A stretch of 64,000 bases of DNA. It comes from Tetragonia tetragonoides. Lineage: Eukaryota; Streptophyta; Magnoliopsida; Caryophyllales; Aizoaceae. Each line of letters starts with the position of its first letter. The stretch's first letter is position 1. Of the stretch, positions 41,700-53,511 are shown one piece after another. The stretch spans positions 19,229,557 to 19,293,556 of the forward strand of contig CM076145.1 in NCBI GenBank assembly GCA_038025085.1. The letters are read 5' to 3'. A program made the translations under genes and the position numbers. The notes beneath the pieces were generated by a model. It was not told the DNA's origin. It ran no database searches and saw nothing but the letters and a program-made list of their open reading frames with translations.

Positions 41700-44015
41700 C
41701 TTACAGGAAAAAGAGGGATGACGATGATCCTTCATTTGTTAGGGGTGTCGGATAAGGTCTCATATCATGCAGATGACCCCCTTGTCGACGAGGTCTTGTA
41801 TTTTGCATTCCAGGTGTACACACTCGTCTGTATGATGTCCTCTTCCTCGATGATAGATACAAAAAGAGGTATTGTTCCAGTTCTTACTCTTATTTCCTGG
41901 ATCTGGATCAGGTGTTGGCCCGATGGGATCTAGAATACCTTTCCAACAAAGATCTTGAAAGATTTGAGTTGGGGTTGAAAGGAGGGAGGTGTGTAACCTT
42001 TTTGGCATTCGGTTACGGTATTCCTTCTCGGGATTGGCGGTATTTTTGTAGCTACATGGCTGAACTTCTATAAGATCTTAAATTCTGTGTTTCAGTGCCC
42101 AACATTGTTCAGTGTCGTGGCCTCTTCCCCTATGGTAATTGCAAAACTTACGTGGGTGCCAGGCAATTCCTGGAGAGACAGGATAAGGAGTGGGTCCCAG
42201 TGGTCATATGATCCCAATACTTATTAGTATTTCGAGAGTGTGAGTAAGGCGAAGAGGTAATGGGAAAAAGTCCCTTTTGGTCATATCCCTCGTGGATGGG
42301 ACGTGACTAAGTGGGAGATTTATGCTTTGATGAAGGATAGATGCGGACTGCGCTGCTGCGTCCTCTCTTTCTTTTCTCTTCATCTCTATGTTAGTTACCT
42401 CCTCGTCTATTTGTTTTAGACCAACGGTGATTTCCATGAGCAATTCTTCCAATGAATTCTTAGGGAGTGCTTTTTATTGTTTGAAGGTCATCTTCTTCAT
42501 CACTATCCCAAATTCCAGCTACCTCTAGGTGGTGGGAGTCAAGCTTAAATGGTGGGATAGAATGTCCAATTGCCACAATCAAGCGAGAGGGGTCCTTTTC
42601 TTCCTCTTCATTTGTAATGACGAAAACCACACCTAGAGGATTGGTGTTGTTGTTTGGAGTGGGAACATTCTTTGGCTTGGGAATAGTCCCATTGTCAAAG
42701 AGATCCTGGATTTATTCTTCAGTGTCCAACACTTCTCGGTGTCATGTCCTTTTCCTCTATGGAATTTGCAATAAAGATTAGGATTCCATGATGGGCTCCT
42801 CTTTTCGATGTCAGGATCCGGAGTGGGACCCACGACATTGAGATAGTCATTCTTGACAAGCTTTTCCAGAGCCTTAGCATAGTTCATGCCCACTGGGGTA
42901 TATTGCCTTTGCGGTTTGTCGTAGACAACATTGACTTTATTAACCTTGTTGGAAGAGTTTCCCGAATTGGGGTTCTTCTTGTAGTTCGAGTTATAAGTGC
43001 CTTTGTTGAAGAAATCCTTGCTTTTCTCCCTTTTAAGTGCTTGATCGTCCTCTATGAGCAATCCCACAATATTGTGTTGTGGGTATGAAGTAATTGCTTG
43101 ATATTTGAGAGGATTCAAGTAAGGAGGTTGTATGTTCTTGATAAGTTTTCGAATTTGCTCTTCTTCGGATGGACGGTCGAGCATTTCGGCCACTTTAGTT
43201 CAACATTTCTTAACAAAGACTGTGAAGCTTTCATTTTCACCTTGCTTTATCGCTTCCAACTCTCTCATGGTAGTTGGTTGGATGACATTGTCGGCATACC
43301 TAGTGAGGAATAAGCTAGACACTTTGTTCCATTCCTAAATCTGTTTGGGCTCAAGCCTGAAAAACCATGCCCTAACAGTGGGGTCCAAGGTTTGTGAGAA
43401 AAGGTGAATATAGAGGTCAGGGTCCAGTCCTCTTATGCCCATTGCGGTAGTGAAAGCTCTTATGTGATCTTTTGGATCGTCGGTCCCTTTGAAGGTGGGG
43501 ACTTCAGGCATAGAGAATTTTTGTGGGAGCTTCCCCTTGATGTGGGAGGAATATCCTTAAGCATTGATCATGTAGTCACTTATGATCTTGTTTTGAGTTA
43601 GAGCCAACTCAAGGTTCTTAATTTGAGCACTTAGCTCTTCTACCTTGTCATCTCGAGGTGGAGGATCATCTTGGTTGAAACGGTCAGTTTTCATAACCTT
43701 GCTTTCTATCTATGTGACATGGTTTCCCATGGTTTCCAACATTTTCATCATTTCAGCCAACATCTCATCAGTAGTCTTAGGTGGTATGTCATCTTCGGCC
43801 ATTCTGATCAACTTAGAACATGATGGTTGATACGGAGGGGGAGTAATAAATACTGCGTCAGACCTAGCTTTGCTCGGAGGGGGAGATTCCAATACGAGCA
43901 TCCTAACCAGACGTTGATTACTATGATTGCGTTCCCAACTTTTTGGACCGACTATTTTCTTTCCAATCCTGGAAAGCGGATAAGACTTAGAAAAGGAAAG
44001 ACTAACAAGTTCCAC
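41700..44015 (-). pseudogene. E gag with three zinc-knuckle-like modules
   Basis: N-terminus from MAEDDIPPKTTDEMLAEMMK (about 43803; frame open to 44015). Gag core (FSMPEVPTFKG, AWFFRLEP, LERPSEEEQ-type LDRPSEEEQIRKLIK), module 1 YCKFHRGKGHDTEKCWTLKN (about 42750), a linker (MEELLMEITVGLKQIDEEVT), module 2 FCNYHRGRGHDTEQCWALKH (about 42120) and module 3 FCIYHRGRGHHTDECVHLEC (about 41850), each preceded by GPTP(D/Y)P. D has only the first module. Stops and frameshifts throughout. Confidence 0.75.
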
Positions 44016-45044
44016 GAAAGAAAAGTTTTAAAACATAGATGGGAAATTCCTATCTAAAATATTCTATCAACATAGTTACCCTTGGGGAATAAGTAATGGG
44101 TTTAGGTCAAAAAATCTCAACACGGGAAAAGAAAGATGAAAGATATTATACTCTTGACTAAAAGGAGAGGGGAGAGATATTATATCGACTCAATATGGGA
44201 TAAAGCAAAAGATATTATACTCTTAACTAAAAGGAGAGGGGAGAGATATTATCTCGACTCAGTATGGGATAAAGAAAAAGATATCATACTCTTGACTTTG
44301 GAGAGGGGAGAGATATTATCGAGATCTTTTGACCTAGACTCACTACCTAAATAAAAGGAAAGAATAAAGCATCGAAATCTTTCCTAAGGTAACGAGCATC
44401 ATATAGAACATTCAGGGATATTGTTTCCTAAAAATAAAGATTCTAGACTCAATCTTAAGAAAAAATCTAGACTCAAAAAAGAAAAAGATCTTAATTGGCG
44501 TCTAACCAAATATTCTATGACGACCAAAAAGACTGAGCAAAGATTGCGTTCACATATGGGCAAACAGCACTACAACGCAAATGACATGATTATGAAGATC
44601 TAGCATGAACATGGGACTGAGTTTCAACCTAAAACATTGGTTCTAGTTCATGTAATGGGGTAGGCTTAAGGGTTTTGGTCAAAAGGTACTCATGATCAAG
44701 AATGTACTACAATCCGCGGGATGCGCGACAATGTGAGGCATTCTAGTTATCCTACTAGTCGAATGGACGAATGCGTAGGAAGGTGCATTAGGTGGGGGGG
44801 ATCCATGTTTCTTGGCAAAGAAGAATCGAGTGGATTCTCACCAAGGCACTTCACCACACTCCATTGGCTAAGAAAATAGTTTGAACTTGTAAAAGTAAGC
44901 TCGGAACTCGGGCAAGCGCATGCACATGAATGCAAATTAATAGATGAATGACAAGTCACAAAATAATAAGAACACTCAAGGTAGTGAACCAAGCAAAAAT
45001 AATGATAATGAATCGATTTTCAAGTTACACCCTCTTAATCATTT
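44016..45044 (-). other. E 5' leader
   Basis: No gene; homologous to the D leader (53512-54758). Contains the 69-bp array (44136-44330) and conserved blocks such as GGGGGGATCCATGTTTCTTGG. Confidence 0.7.
44136..44330. repeat. 69-bp tandem repeat in E leader, about 2.7 copies
   Basis: Unit AAAGATATTATACTCTTGAC, TAAAAGGAGAGGGGAGAGAT, ATTATCTCGACTCAATATGG, GATAAAGCA. D carries about six copies. Confidence 0.88.
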
Positions 45045-45062
45045 CCCCAGTGAAGTCGCCAC
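45045..45062 (-). other. Primer binding site of E
   Basis: The minus strand reads TGGCGACTTCACTGGGGA (plus TCCCCAGTGAAGTCGCCA near 45044-45061), next to the LTR end. Confidence 0.85.
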
Positions 45063-46585
45063 TTTAGGCTGCTGTATTTTTCTCCCCTCTTTTCACGTGT
45101 CTTCCTTCGACCCTTCTTGGGTTCGGGTTTCCGGACAGCCTTGGAGAGCGCGGTGGTGTTCGAGTTTCGTGAATTTTTGAGTGTGAATGCACGTAAAGAT
45201 TTATGCATCAAAGACATAAATAAGATTGTCGAAAGTCGCCACCAAATTTTAAGGTAATTTGGAAACCTTGGAGTCAAGTCGATAGTCTACAAAGACGTCA
45301 ACTCAACTCTTGCGCACCCCAATCCCTATTAGAGAAATTGACTTCATAAATGAGTCCGGGAGCGTAGGTATGAGCTAGGAAGGTGTTAGGCACCCAACTC
45401 GCCCGTTTACAGTAACGGCCTTTACTAATCGATTCAATATAATTATTAATGCTACTGTTCAAAACAAGGTTCAATTTGTCCAAATTCCTAGTTTTAACTA
45501 ATGGGTTGAACAAACAATATTATTGTGACCACTTTTAACAATTTATCAAGTTACGTGCTTTTATTGCTAGAAAACGATAAATATGCTAAACCCTGCAAGT
45601 TAGAGGACAAACACATAATTTATCCACCAATCCACAAACAAAGCATGATTTAATCATAAAAAAAGTAATTGATAACAAAATTAAAACATTCATTCATCCA
45701 TTAATTAGGCTTAATACAATCCCTTTTGCTCAAAATGCGCCATGCATGTACATATCACATAAACCAAAACCGTTAGTAATAACAAGCAATATAAAAACTA
45801 TTGAAAACCCTCATATTGGATTACCTGGATGCTCACAATGAACTTATTGGGTTATATTGCTTGAATTCATGTTCTTGACGAAGTGTGAAGGCTTATTTTA
45901 TGGTGCTAGGCTAACCCTATAGAAGGAGCAGAATCAGATTTTATGGTTTAATAAGAGAGAGAGAGAGAAATTTTTCAGCCTAGGAGTCTCTAACTGCCAA
46001 CCTTTCAGAGAGAATGTCCAACCTTTTCAACTGAACCCTAAGGTTTGTTTATATAGAAGAGGGGGAGCTGCCGGGGTTTGGCACGGAAATCGAATGGGCC
46101 TCGAATTTGCCGTCTGCAAGAAAAAGTCCAGGCGTCCATACAGCTAGGCCAAGCGGTCAAACCGCTTGGCAAGCGGCTTAGCCGCAAGGCAAGCGGTCAC
46201 GCCGCTTGGCCTAGTGGCACAGCCGCTTGTCCTAGCGGCCACCGCTTGAGCTCAAGCGTGGCCCCTTGGACCTGGAGCGGCATGCCTGTATAGGCGCCTG
46301 ACGTGTTTTTCTCGCGGAGGAGGCTTTTTCCGAAGGGGTCCACGCGGGATTGACTGAGTTTCGTTGTTTGACCAAGGGTTGACTCATGGGTTTGGGTTCC
46401 CTTTCGGGCCCTTATGTTCAAAGAGGCCTGTCTCTCAGTTTTGGACTCCAATTGAATTGAGTCCAACTGGTATGGATCACCTGTATAAATGGCTTCCACT
46501 GGTTAATTCAAATGAACTAGGCTGATCATCAGAGCAATCATTCTCGCAACCCAAGTTCGAGCAAAATCCAATCCTTTCATCATCG
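45063..46585 (-). repeat. E 5' LTR
   Basis: Homologous to the D LTRs; TATA box intact (TTTATATAGAAG near 46048), palindromes at 46150-46285. Terminus truncated at TTTCATCATCG; X LTR sequence TATAATCACTATACAAG follows. Confidence 0.88.
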
Positions 46586-47181
46586 TATAATCACTATACA
46601 AGAATTGTATTTAAAAGAATGTCGTTATACGTATGCTTGGTTATATGCTTATGTGCGTATGCAAATGAATTTCAATGATTCTTCTAAAACCTCAAGTAAG
46701 GTTTGCGAAATGTTTTTATTGGGTACGGATGACGTTTATTCAGTTTATCCGATTTTTGTTTCTCTTTTCTGTCTTTTCTTCTCTTCTGGATTTTGTTTCC
46801 GTCATGGAAACCAAAGTACGGGTTTAGTTGATTGAGGACGTACATCTTGGAAGGTAGAGTTGGCGTCGGTTTTAGAACTGTCTGTGTTCAGTTAGATCGT
46901 TGGGATTTTTATTGGATTTGGCCCTTTGAAGGCAAGTTGTAATAAATTGGATTAATTGTTTTAGCTCACTATATAGACAACTCTGATATTAAATGTTTTA
47001 GATTGTTTAGTTACTTAAAAGCTCCTTTTGATGCCTAGTCTTTCTTTCTGCTTAGCATTTACTCCTTAGTGATAAATGTTGCAGTAGCTACCCTCGTGTT
47101 TGGGACGGTTCAGCAGTGTCGAGTCGCGCACAGCGACGTCGATAGTTCCCAGGAAATCGTTGCGAATTCGGGGGTGTTACA
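46586..47181 (+). repeat. 3' LTR of X, last part
   Basis: Matches the X' LTR from about 1164 down to 575, ending GGGGGTGTTACA. Confidence 0.9.
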
Positions 47182-47186
47182 CTTAG
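47182..47186. repeat. Target-site duplication of X, right copy (CTTAG)
   Basis: Identical to 31906-31910. Confidence 0.93.
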
Positions 47187-48030
47187 CCCTTGTGGTGTTT
47201 ATTTTTATAAAGCTTCCCTTGCACATGTATGTATTCTGCGGCTAGTCTTCTTAAGGCCTTTTGTGCCCTAAGTGTCGATTGTGGAGGGTAATTGCCTTCG
47301 GCTAATAGATTGAGAATGTCAGTTAACCATTCCTCTTCCTCATCCTTATTGACGCATACCTCGAGTGCATTGCAAAAGGCGGGCTTAGTGCGCCTTTGAA
47401 TGTGAATTGGCATAGTGATTACATAATCATAAATATTTATCATGGAGGCCATCTTTGCTAAGGCATCCGCGAACTAATTGTCCTCTTTTGGAAGGTATGT
47501 AAAACAGACTTGGGTATGGCTATCTTTTCAAGATATTCCTGGTAAGGTGCCAGGGATTCGCTTTTCACTTTCCAATTTTTGGAGACTTGATATATGATGA
47601 GGGTTGAGTCTCCATATACCTTTAGGTTCTTGATTTGCAGTTCTATTGCTGCTTCTAAACCAATGATGCATGCTTCATATTCAGCGTCGTTGTTAGTTAC
47701 CTCATGGTCTAATTTGACGGCTATGGAAGTATGTGCGCCTTCGGGGCTGAGTAATAATACTCCTATGCCATAACCATTTTGGTTTGAGGCTCCGTCAAAG
47801 TATAATTGCCAAGTGTTTTCTTCGACATTCATTATTCCTTCATCGGGAAAGTCATGCGTGACATCTTCGCTAATAACTGGGTTTTCAGCGAGATGTTTAG
47901 AAATGGCATGTCCTTTGATCGCCTTTTGGTGTTCAAAAGTAGATCGAGTTCTGAAAGCATGACATTCCACCATGCTATTCTTCCACTAAGAATGGGTTTT
48001 TCGAACAAGTACTTTAGTGGATTCATCCTT
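47187..48030 (-). pseudogene. D second (archaeal-type) RNase H and integrase N-terminal linker
   Basis: 47187-47452 encodes the segment before integrase (LRAQKALRRLAAEYIHVQGKLY). 47458-47973 encodes RNase H with LYFDGASNQNGYGIGVLLLS, NNDAEYEACIIGLEAA and VYGDSTLIIYQ; catalytic D-E-D look present. A TAG separates the two. The presence of this second RNase H after the RT-linked one marks the Tat/Ogre lineage. Confidence 0.85.
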
Positions 48031-49120
48031 GACTTTATATGGATAGAATGTTGTAGCATGTAGTGCTGGAGTTTCTGTGTTGAAGTGACCAATGCGAGCA
48101 CGTCTTCTCTAGTGCGGAGTAGCGTGTTTCATATTCTAGGAATTTCTTGCTAAGGTAGTATATTGCCTTTTCGTCATTCTCCACCTTTTGGGCAAATATA
48201 CCGCCCATGACGATTTCTATGACTGTTAGGTATAGCATAAGTGGTTTTCCCTGAATTGGTGGAACCAACACGAGTGGATTAGCTAAATACTCCTTAATTT
48301 TTTCGAAAGCCTGTTGGAATTGATCATCCCACGTAGATTTGATGTCCTTTTTGAGCTTTTTAAAGATGGGCTCACATGTAATAGTCAATTTGGAAATGAA
48401 TCGGCTTATATATTGGAGCTGTCCTAAAAATCCCCTTATCTCCTTTTCATTTTTAGGAGAGGGCATATCTCTTTTAGCTTTGTTCTTGGTAAGATCAATT
48501 TCAATGCCTCTTGTGCTTATGACAAATCCTAAAATCTTACCAGAAGTTACTCTAAATGCACACTTTTGGGGATTTAACCACATGTTGTAGTTCCAAAGTC
48601 TGTCGAAGAATTTCTTTAGAGAGGGTATATGCCCTTCTCTCTCCTTGGATTTGATGGTCATATTGTCTACATACAGCTTGGCCTCCTTGTGCATCATGTA
48701 ATGTATAAGGGAAGTTGCGGTTCTTCTGTATGTTGCCCTCGCATTTTTCAGCCCGAAAGGCATGACAGTGTGGCAGTATGTACCCCATTGGTTATAAAGG
48801 TGATTTTCTCCATATCTTTTTTGGCCATTTGTATTTGGTTATACCCTGCATAGCCGTCCATGAATTATAAGAGGGCATGTCCTGTGCTATTGTCCACTGG
48901 TACGTCTATATGTGGCAAGGGAAAGTCATCCTTTGGACTTGCCTTGTTTTGATCTCTGAAATCGACGCACGTCCTTACTTTGCCATCCGTTTTCGGAACA
49001 GGTACTATGTTGGCGACCCATTACGGATATTGAGCGACCTTAATAAAACCTGCTGCAAGCTGTGTCTGCACCTCTTCTTTGATTTTCAATGTGCACTCAG
49101 GCTTCATAAGCATTCTCCGA
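48031..49120 (-). pseudogene. D reverse transcriptase and first RNase H
   Basis: Minus-strand RT fragments: WVANIVPVPKTDGKVRTCVD (about 49010), MDGYAGYNQI (about 48860), MPFGLKNARATY, palm LYVDNMTIKSKE (YVDD expected, second Asp lost), LNPQKCAFRVTSGKILGF, EIRGFLGQLQYISRFI. Then the degenerate RNase H (YLTVIEIVMGGIFAQ). Frameshifts near 48760-48860 and 48050-48110. Inactive. Confidence 0.85.
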
Positions 49121-50316
49121 AGTTTTATCTTTACTAGTTTTGAATCGGGGTTGAGTGGTATTGTATGCTGTGCTGTCTTACGACTTATTCCCGGCATATC
49201 TTTATAGGACCAAGCGAAAACGTCTATGTATTCTGTTAAGATATTTATAAAGCTTTCTCGCTCTTTAGGAGTTAGCGATAAGCCAATGCGCACTTGTCGC
49301 GGCTCTTTATCGCTTGCAAGATTGATTAATTCTGTTTCTTCCACGATTGAAGTCTTTTGTTCATGCTCTAATAGTGCTTTAGTTACTTTTTTGGGCAATT
49401 CTTGTTCATCTTTTGAATGATTAGCTACTAAGTAATCCAAGAAGTAAGAAGAATCAGTACTCATTTCATTGATAGAAGAAGTTGGAACATCAACTGAGCC
49501 ATTACTATTGGCTTTAACATCATTAGACTTGCAAGTAGAATTAAACACAGACTTGAGTGGACTACCCGACTCTACTATATTAGACTCGTCTTCAGAATCA
49601 GACTCAGTCAGGTCGGAATAGGTGTCGATGTCAGGCTTGGACTCTTCGGCAATCGTGATCTTGATCTTCTTTCCATTGGTTCCAGTCCAGCTTATGGTGC
49701 GTTTATACTTTGTTAGTTGACCCTCGTTTGGAGTGATCAACTTAGTTGGGCCAAAGTTTGCAGGTTCAATTGCATTACTGACATTGTGGAGCTCCTCATC
49801 TTTTGGATGATGATGCTCTTGTCCAAATAGTAGACCCAAAGCATTGGTGGGTGTGCCCTCTACCCAATCAAAGTTTAGCCTCCTTCATATAGGCAAAGGA
49901 GTTTCCTCCAGTGTATAGCAGTCTTGGAAGACTTTGAATCCGGGGACTACGATTCCGTACACAGGGAGAATATAAGGCTCGGGGTATCCATAGTAAGGGA
50001 ATGGATCTCCAGACTAGACGAATTGCCCGTTTAGAGTGTGCGGGTATAGTGCCATGGAGATGTCATAGGCCTTGTTTTCCTTAATGGCCTTTTTCTTCGC
50101 TTTTTCATTAGCGATGTATTCCCGTATTTCATGCCTGGTGGGAATGTGGCCTAGCCCAAAAAGATTATTTTCGATCTTGGATGACCAAACTGGAAGTGGT
50201 TTGGAGACATCTTTGCCTAGAGCGGTGCCAGGGAAGTGCCCCTGATTCCTTAGGATGGCATTAATTCCTAGATGGGAATATGGTGCAAAAGGAGCTATAT
50301 CTTGCTCAAGTAAGGC
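49121..50316 (-). pseudogene. D protease-RT linker
   Basis: Minus strand: FGLGHIPTRHEIREYIANEK (about 50150), VVPGFKVFQDCYTLEE (about 49940), RRLNFDWVEG, NALGLLFGQEHHHP-type, an acidic Ser/Asp run, then SLTPKERESFINIL, VFAWSYKDMPGIS and KLRRMLMKPECTLKIKEEVQ leading into RT. In-frame stops near 50018 and 49885. Arrangement as in Ogre pol. Confidence 0.82.
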
Positions 50317-50321
50317 GACGC

Positions 50322-51157
50322 TGATGCATAGAGCTCAACGGGTTTACGCAACACAACGGATAATCAATTCGTTCTCTAACAAAAGATGAAATATTTTGTG
50401 GGTTTTTGTATTTATATAAAAGGAAAGCAATAAAGGATATGACTTGGATAAAGTTTTCACCACCAAGCCTAAACAACTTGATTAGTTCAAGGCTAAAGTA
50501 CTTAAACACCACCAAGAAACAATCAAATCGACGAAAACCAGAGTAACTAGTGAAAAAGCAAATTAAGCACCACACTAATTACAATAACATTCGATTTCCT
50601 ACTCCTCTCAAGAACACTCAAGCAATTAAGCACTAAGCATTTTAGAGAAAGAATAAACCAAGCTCAAAGGCTCAAAAGAGATAACACTCTCATTTTCATA
50701 TTCATCATCATAGTCTTTGTCCTTTTGTTACAGGGCTGTCTTTACATATATATAGGGGGTCAAAGGGTTCCTAAATGACCTAGGAAGCACCTAGAATGTA
50801 TCTTGCTGCCCAAGGCTCAGTAAAGAGCTGTTGGGAGGACCACAAGGCTCCTAATAGGCGCATAGCAGGCTTGAAAGCGACAGCTAGCTGTTACCTTGTA
50901 CTATTTGGACCACTACATTAAATGCTTTGATTTAATGGTCGTCGAGGCCTTTCTCTCTCGGCATGTGACTCCTTATCCCTTTAGAAACGTGACTTAAGCT
51001 ATTACAAAGTTGAAAAACAAATTACAAATGCAAACTATGCTTAATTAACACTAATCATGCTTGTACGGACTAATTAAGACTAAATACATGCTGAAATTAA
51101 CTAATAGCCAAATGCTTTATTATGCAAGATAATACGCCCTCAAATGCTTCTGCATCA
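50322..51157 (-). mobile_element. Solo LTR (836 bp) inside D pol
   Basis: Minus strand TGATGCAGAAGC ... CTCTATGCATCA, so TG...CA ends with 7-bp inverted termini (TGATGCA/TGCATCA). A TATA box lies near 50738-50752 (CTATATATATG on minus). Flanks GACGC (50317-50321) and GACAC (51158-51162) are a 4/5 duplication. D coding resumes on both sides. LTR style suggests Ty1/copia, but no internal region allows proof. Confidence 0.65.
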
Positions 51158-51730
51158 GACACCTTCAGTCATAAAACCCCAGAATTCTTTGTCCTGTGTT
51201 GTGTGCTCGACCTCAAGAACTTGCGTGTTTTCTATGTTAGGAATCATTGAATCGGCTCTAACCTCTAGAACTACCCCTCCGACATTCATTTTGACCTTTT
51301 GGTGTAATGTTGAAGCTATCGCATTGCACCATTTTCTCAGTTGGTCCAGTGTTAAGGTTAACTGAAAATATGCCTAAGACATTTCGTTTGGAATTGCCTT
51401 AGGCCCTCAACCCTTTTGCGGCATGCCCAAGGTCATTGACATTTATGCCCAAGCGTTGCGCGGTCCTTAGGTGACAAACATTGACAGCAGATCCATTGTC
51501 TATTAGGGTCATTAGGACTTGTTTCTTCTAACATATGGAAGTTAGGTAGAGTGCCTTGTTGTGGTGAGTTCCTTCGGGTGGAAGGTCTTCACTAGTGAAT
51601 GCAATTGCTTGCAAGGAATTTCCTTTTGTGAGGAGAATGACCAAGTCATCCAGAGTAGCTTCGGGGGAAACCATGGTTTGGTTAAGTGCTTTTAGTAAGG
51701 CATTCCTATGTACTTGAGATGTAGTCAAAA
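51158..51730 (-). pseudogene. D protease region
   Basis: Minus strand: LLTTSQVHRNALLKALN, EATLDDLVILLTKG, IAFTSEDLPPEG, then LMTLIDNGSAVNVCHLRTAQ carrying the Ogre-type protease motif (IDNGS for D-S/T-G) and LRKWCNAIASTLHQKVKMNV. One stop near 51525 and one near 51375. Confidence 0.75.
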
Positions 51731-53511
51731 GTTGCCATATAGAAATATCCGCTTTGGACTTTTGGAACTACTTAAGTAGTGTAGTGCCATCATGCTCGAT
51801 TGGAGGGTTTTGGTCCTTGTTTTGGTTTAGTGGAGAGTCTCTCACTTGTGGTATGACTGAAGCTGTGTTTTATAATGGATCCTTATTCTGGAGATGGGGT
51901 GGTATATAGTGCCTTCCCGACCTCGTGAGGTGTTCAACCTCGGGAGATTCATAATCAGAAGAGTCGTACCATGCTTTAGAAATCTCGAGGGTAGAATCTT
52001 CCTCGTCGCTATCACTTTCCCAAAGTCCGCCTACCTCTAGATGGAGGGAGTCAAGCTTAAATGGTGGGATAGAATGTCCAATTGGCACAATCAGACGAGA
52101 GGGGTCCTTTTCCTCTTCTTCATTTGTAATGACGAATACCGCACCTAGAGGATTGGTATTGTTGTTTGGAGTGGGAAAATTCTTTGGCTTGGGAATAGTC
52201 CCATTGTCAAAAAAATCCTGGATTTTATTTTTCAGTGTCAACCACCTCTCGGTATCATGTCCTTTTCCTCTATGGAATTTGCAATAAAGATTAGGATTCC
52301 ATGATGGGATCCTCTTTTCAACGTCAGGATCCGGAGTGGGACCCACAGCGCTGAGGTAGTCATTTTTGACAAGCTTTTCCAAAGCTTTAGCAAAAGTCAT
52401 GCCCAATGGGGTGTATTGCCTTTGCGGCTTGTCGTAGACAGCATTGACTTCGTTAACCTTATTGGAAGAGCTTCCCGAGTTGGGATTGTTCTTGAAATTC
52501 ATGTTATAACTGCCTTTGTTGAAGAAGTCCTTGGTTTTCTCCTTTTTAAGTGCTTTATCGTCCTCTATGAGCATCCCACACGATTGAGTTGTGTGTATGA
52601 AGTAATTGCTTGATATTTTAGAGGACTCAAGTAAGGAGGTTGTAAAGTCTTGATGAGTTTCCGAATTTTCTCTTCCTCGGATGGACGGTCAAGTATTTCG
52701 GCCACTTTAGTTCTCCATTTATTAGCAAAGTCAGTAAACCTCTCATTTTCACCCTGCTTTGTTGCTTCCAGCTCTCTTGTGGTAGTTGGTTGGATGACGT
52801 TGTCGGAATATCTATTGAGGAACAAACTAGACACCTTGTTCCACTCTTGAATCTGACTGGGCTCAAGCTTGAAGAACCATGCCCTAACAGTGGGGTCCAA
52901 GGTTTGTCAGAAAAGGTGAACATGGAGGTGAGGATCCACTCGTCTTAGGCCCATTGCGGTAATGAAAGCCCTTATGTGATCTTTTCGATCATCGGTCCCT
53001 TTCAAAGTGGGGACTTCAGGCATTGAGAATTTTTGTGAAAGTTTTCCCTTGATGTGAGAGGAATATCCTTCAACATTGATCATATAGTCAATTATGATCC
53101 TATTTTGAGTCAAAGCTAACTCAAGGTTCTTAATTTGTGCACTTAGCTCATCCACTTTGTCATCTCGAGGTGGAGGGTCATCCTGGTTAAGAGGATCAGC
53201 TTCCTTAACCATGCTTTCTATCTATGTCACAAGGTTTCCCATAGTTTCCAGCATTGTCATCATTTCAGTCAACATTTCGGCAGTGGTCTTAGGCACATCA
53301 TCTTCGGCCATTTAGGTCAATTTAGAACCAGGTGGTCGATATGGAGGGGGAGTAACAAATACTGCGTCGAAGGGGGAGACTCCAATACGAGCCTCCTAAC
53401 CAGACGTTGTTTACTATGATCGCGTTTCCAACTCTTCAGACCGACTGTTTTTTTCCCAATCTTGGACAGCGGATAAGTCTTAGGAAAAATAAAGACTAAC
53501 AAGTTCCACAA
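51731..53511 (-). pseudogene. D gag
   Basis: Minus strand: leader peptide region (53317-53511), MAEDDV..., 52907-53212 (FSMPEVPTLKGTDDRKDHI), 52565-52900 (AWFFKLEPSQIQEWNKVSSL, LDRPSEEEKIRKLIK) and 51870-52574 (NSGSSSNKVNEVNAVYDKPQ, GPTPDPDVEKRIPSW, YCKFHRGKGHDTERWLTLKN). The last Cys of the knuckle is Trp here. Three frame breaks. It has one zinc module, against three in E. Confidence 0.82.

Larger units (their letters stand above)
40809..46585 (-). mobile_element. E: D-family element inserted in the X 3' LTR, largely deleted
   Basis: Minus-strand order: 5' LTR (45063-46585), primer site, leader with 69-bp repeats, gag with extra zinc modules, a protease-RT linker piece, then a jump into the middle of the 3' LTR (40809-41281). 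Most of pol, the antisense genes and the 3' LTR start are gone. The right end lacks about 45 bases of LTR terminus and X lacks about 40 bases there, so no duplication remains. Confidence 0.82.
31911..47181 (+). mobile_element. X: Tekay-like chromovirus, inserted in D, carrying E
   Basis: Plus-strand LTR start, gag, protease, RT, RNase H, integrase with chromodomain-like tail, polypurine tracts and 3' LTR, with perfect CTTAG duplication. The 5' LTR is cut short at 33366 (its 3' half and the primer site are missing). The 3' LTR lacks its first part and is split by E. Every pol domain carries stops. Confidence 0.88.

Noticed and set aside
46605..46835. Small plus-strand open frame rich in Phe/Cys
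   Set aside because: It lies inside the X LTR and has a similar counterpart on the other strand at 922-1104 in X'; no protein features or start context.
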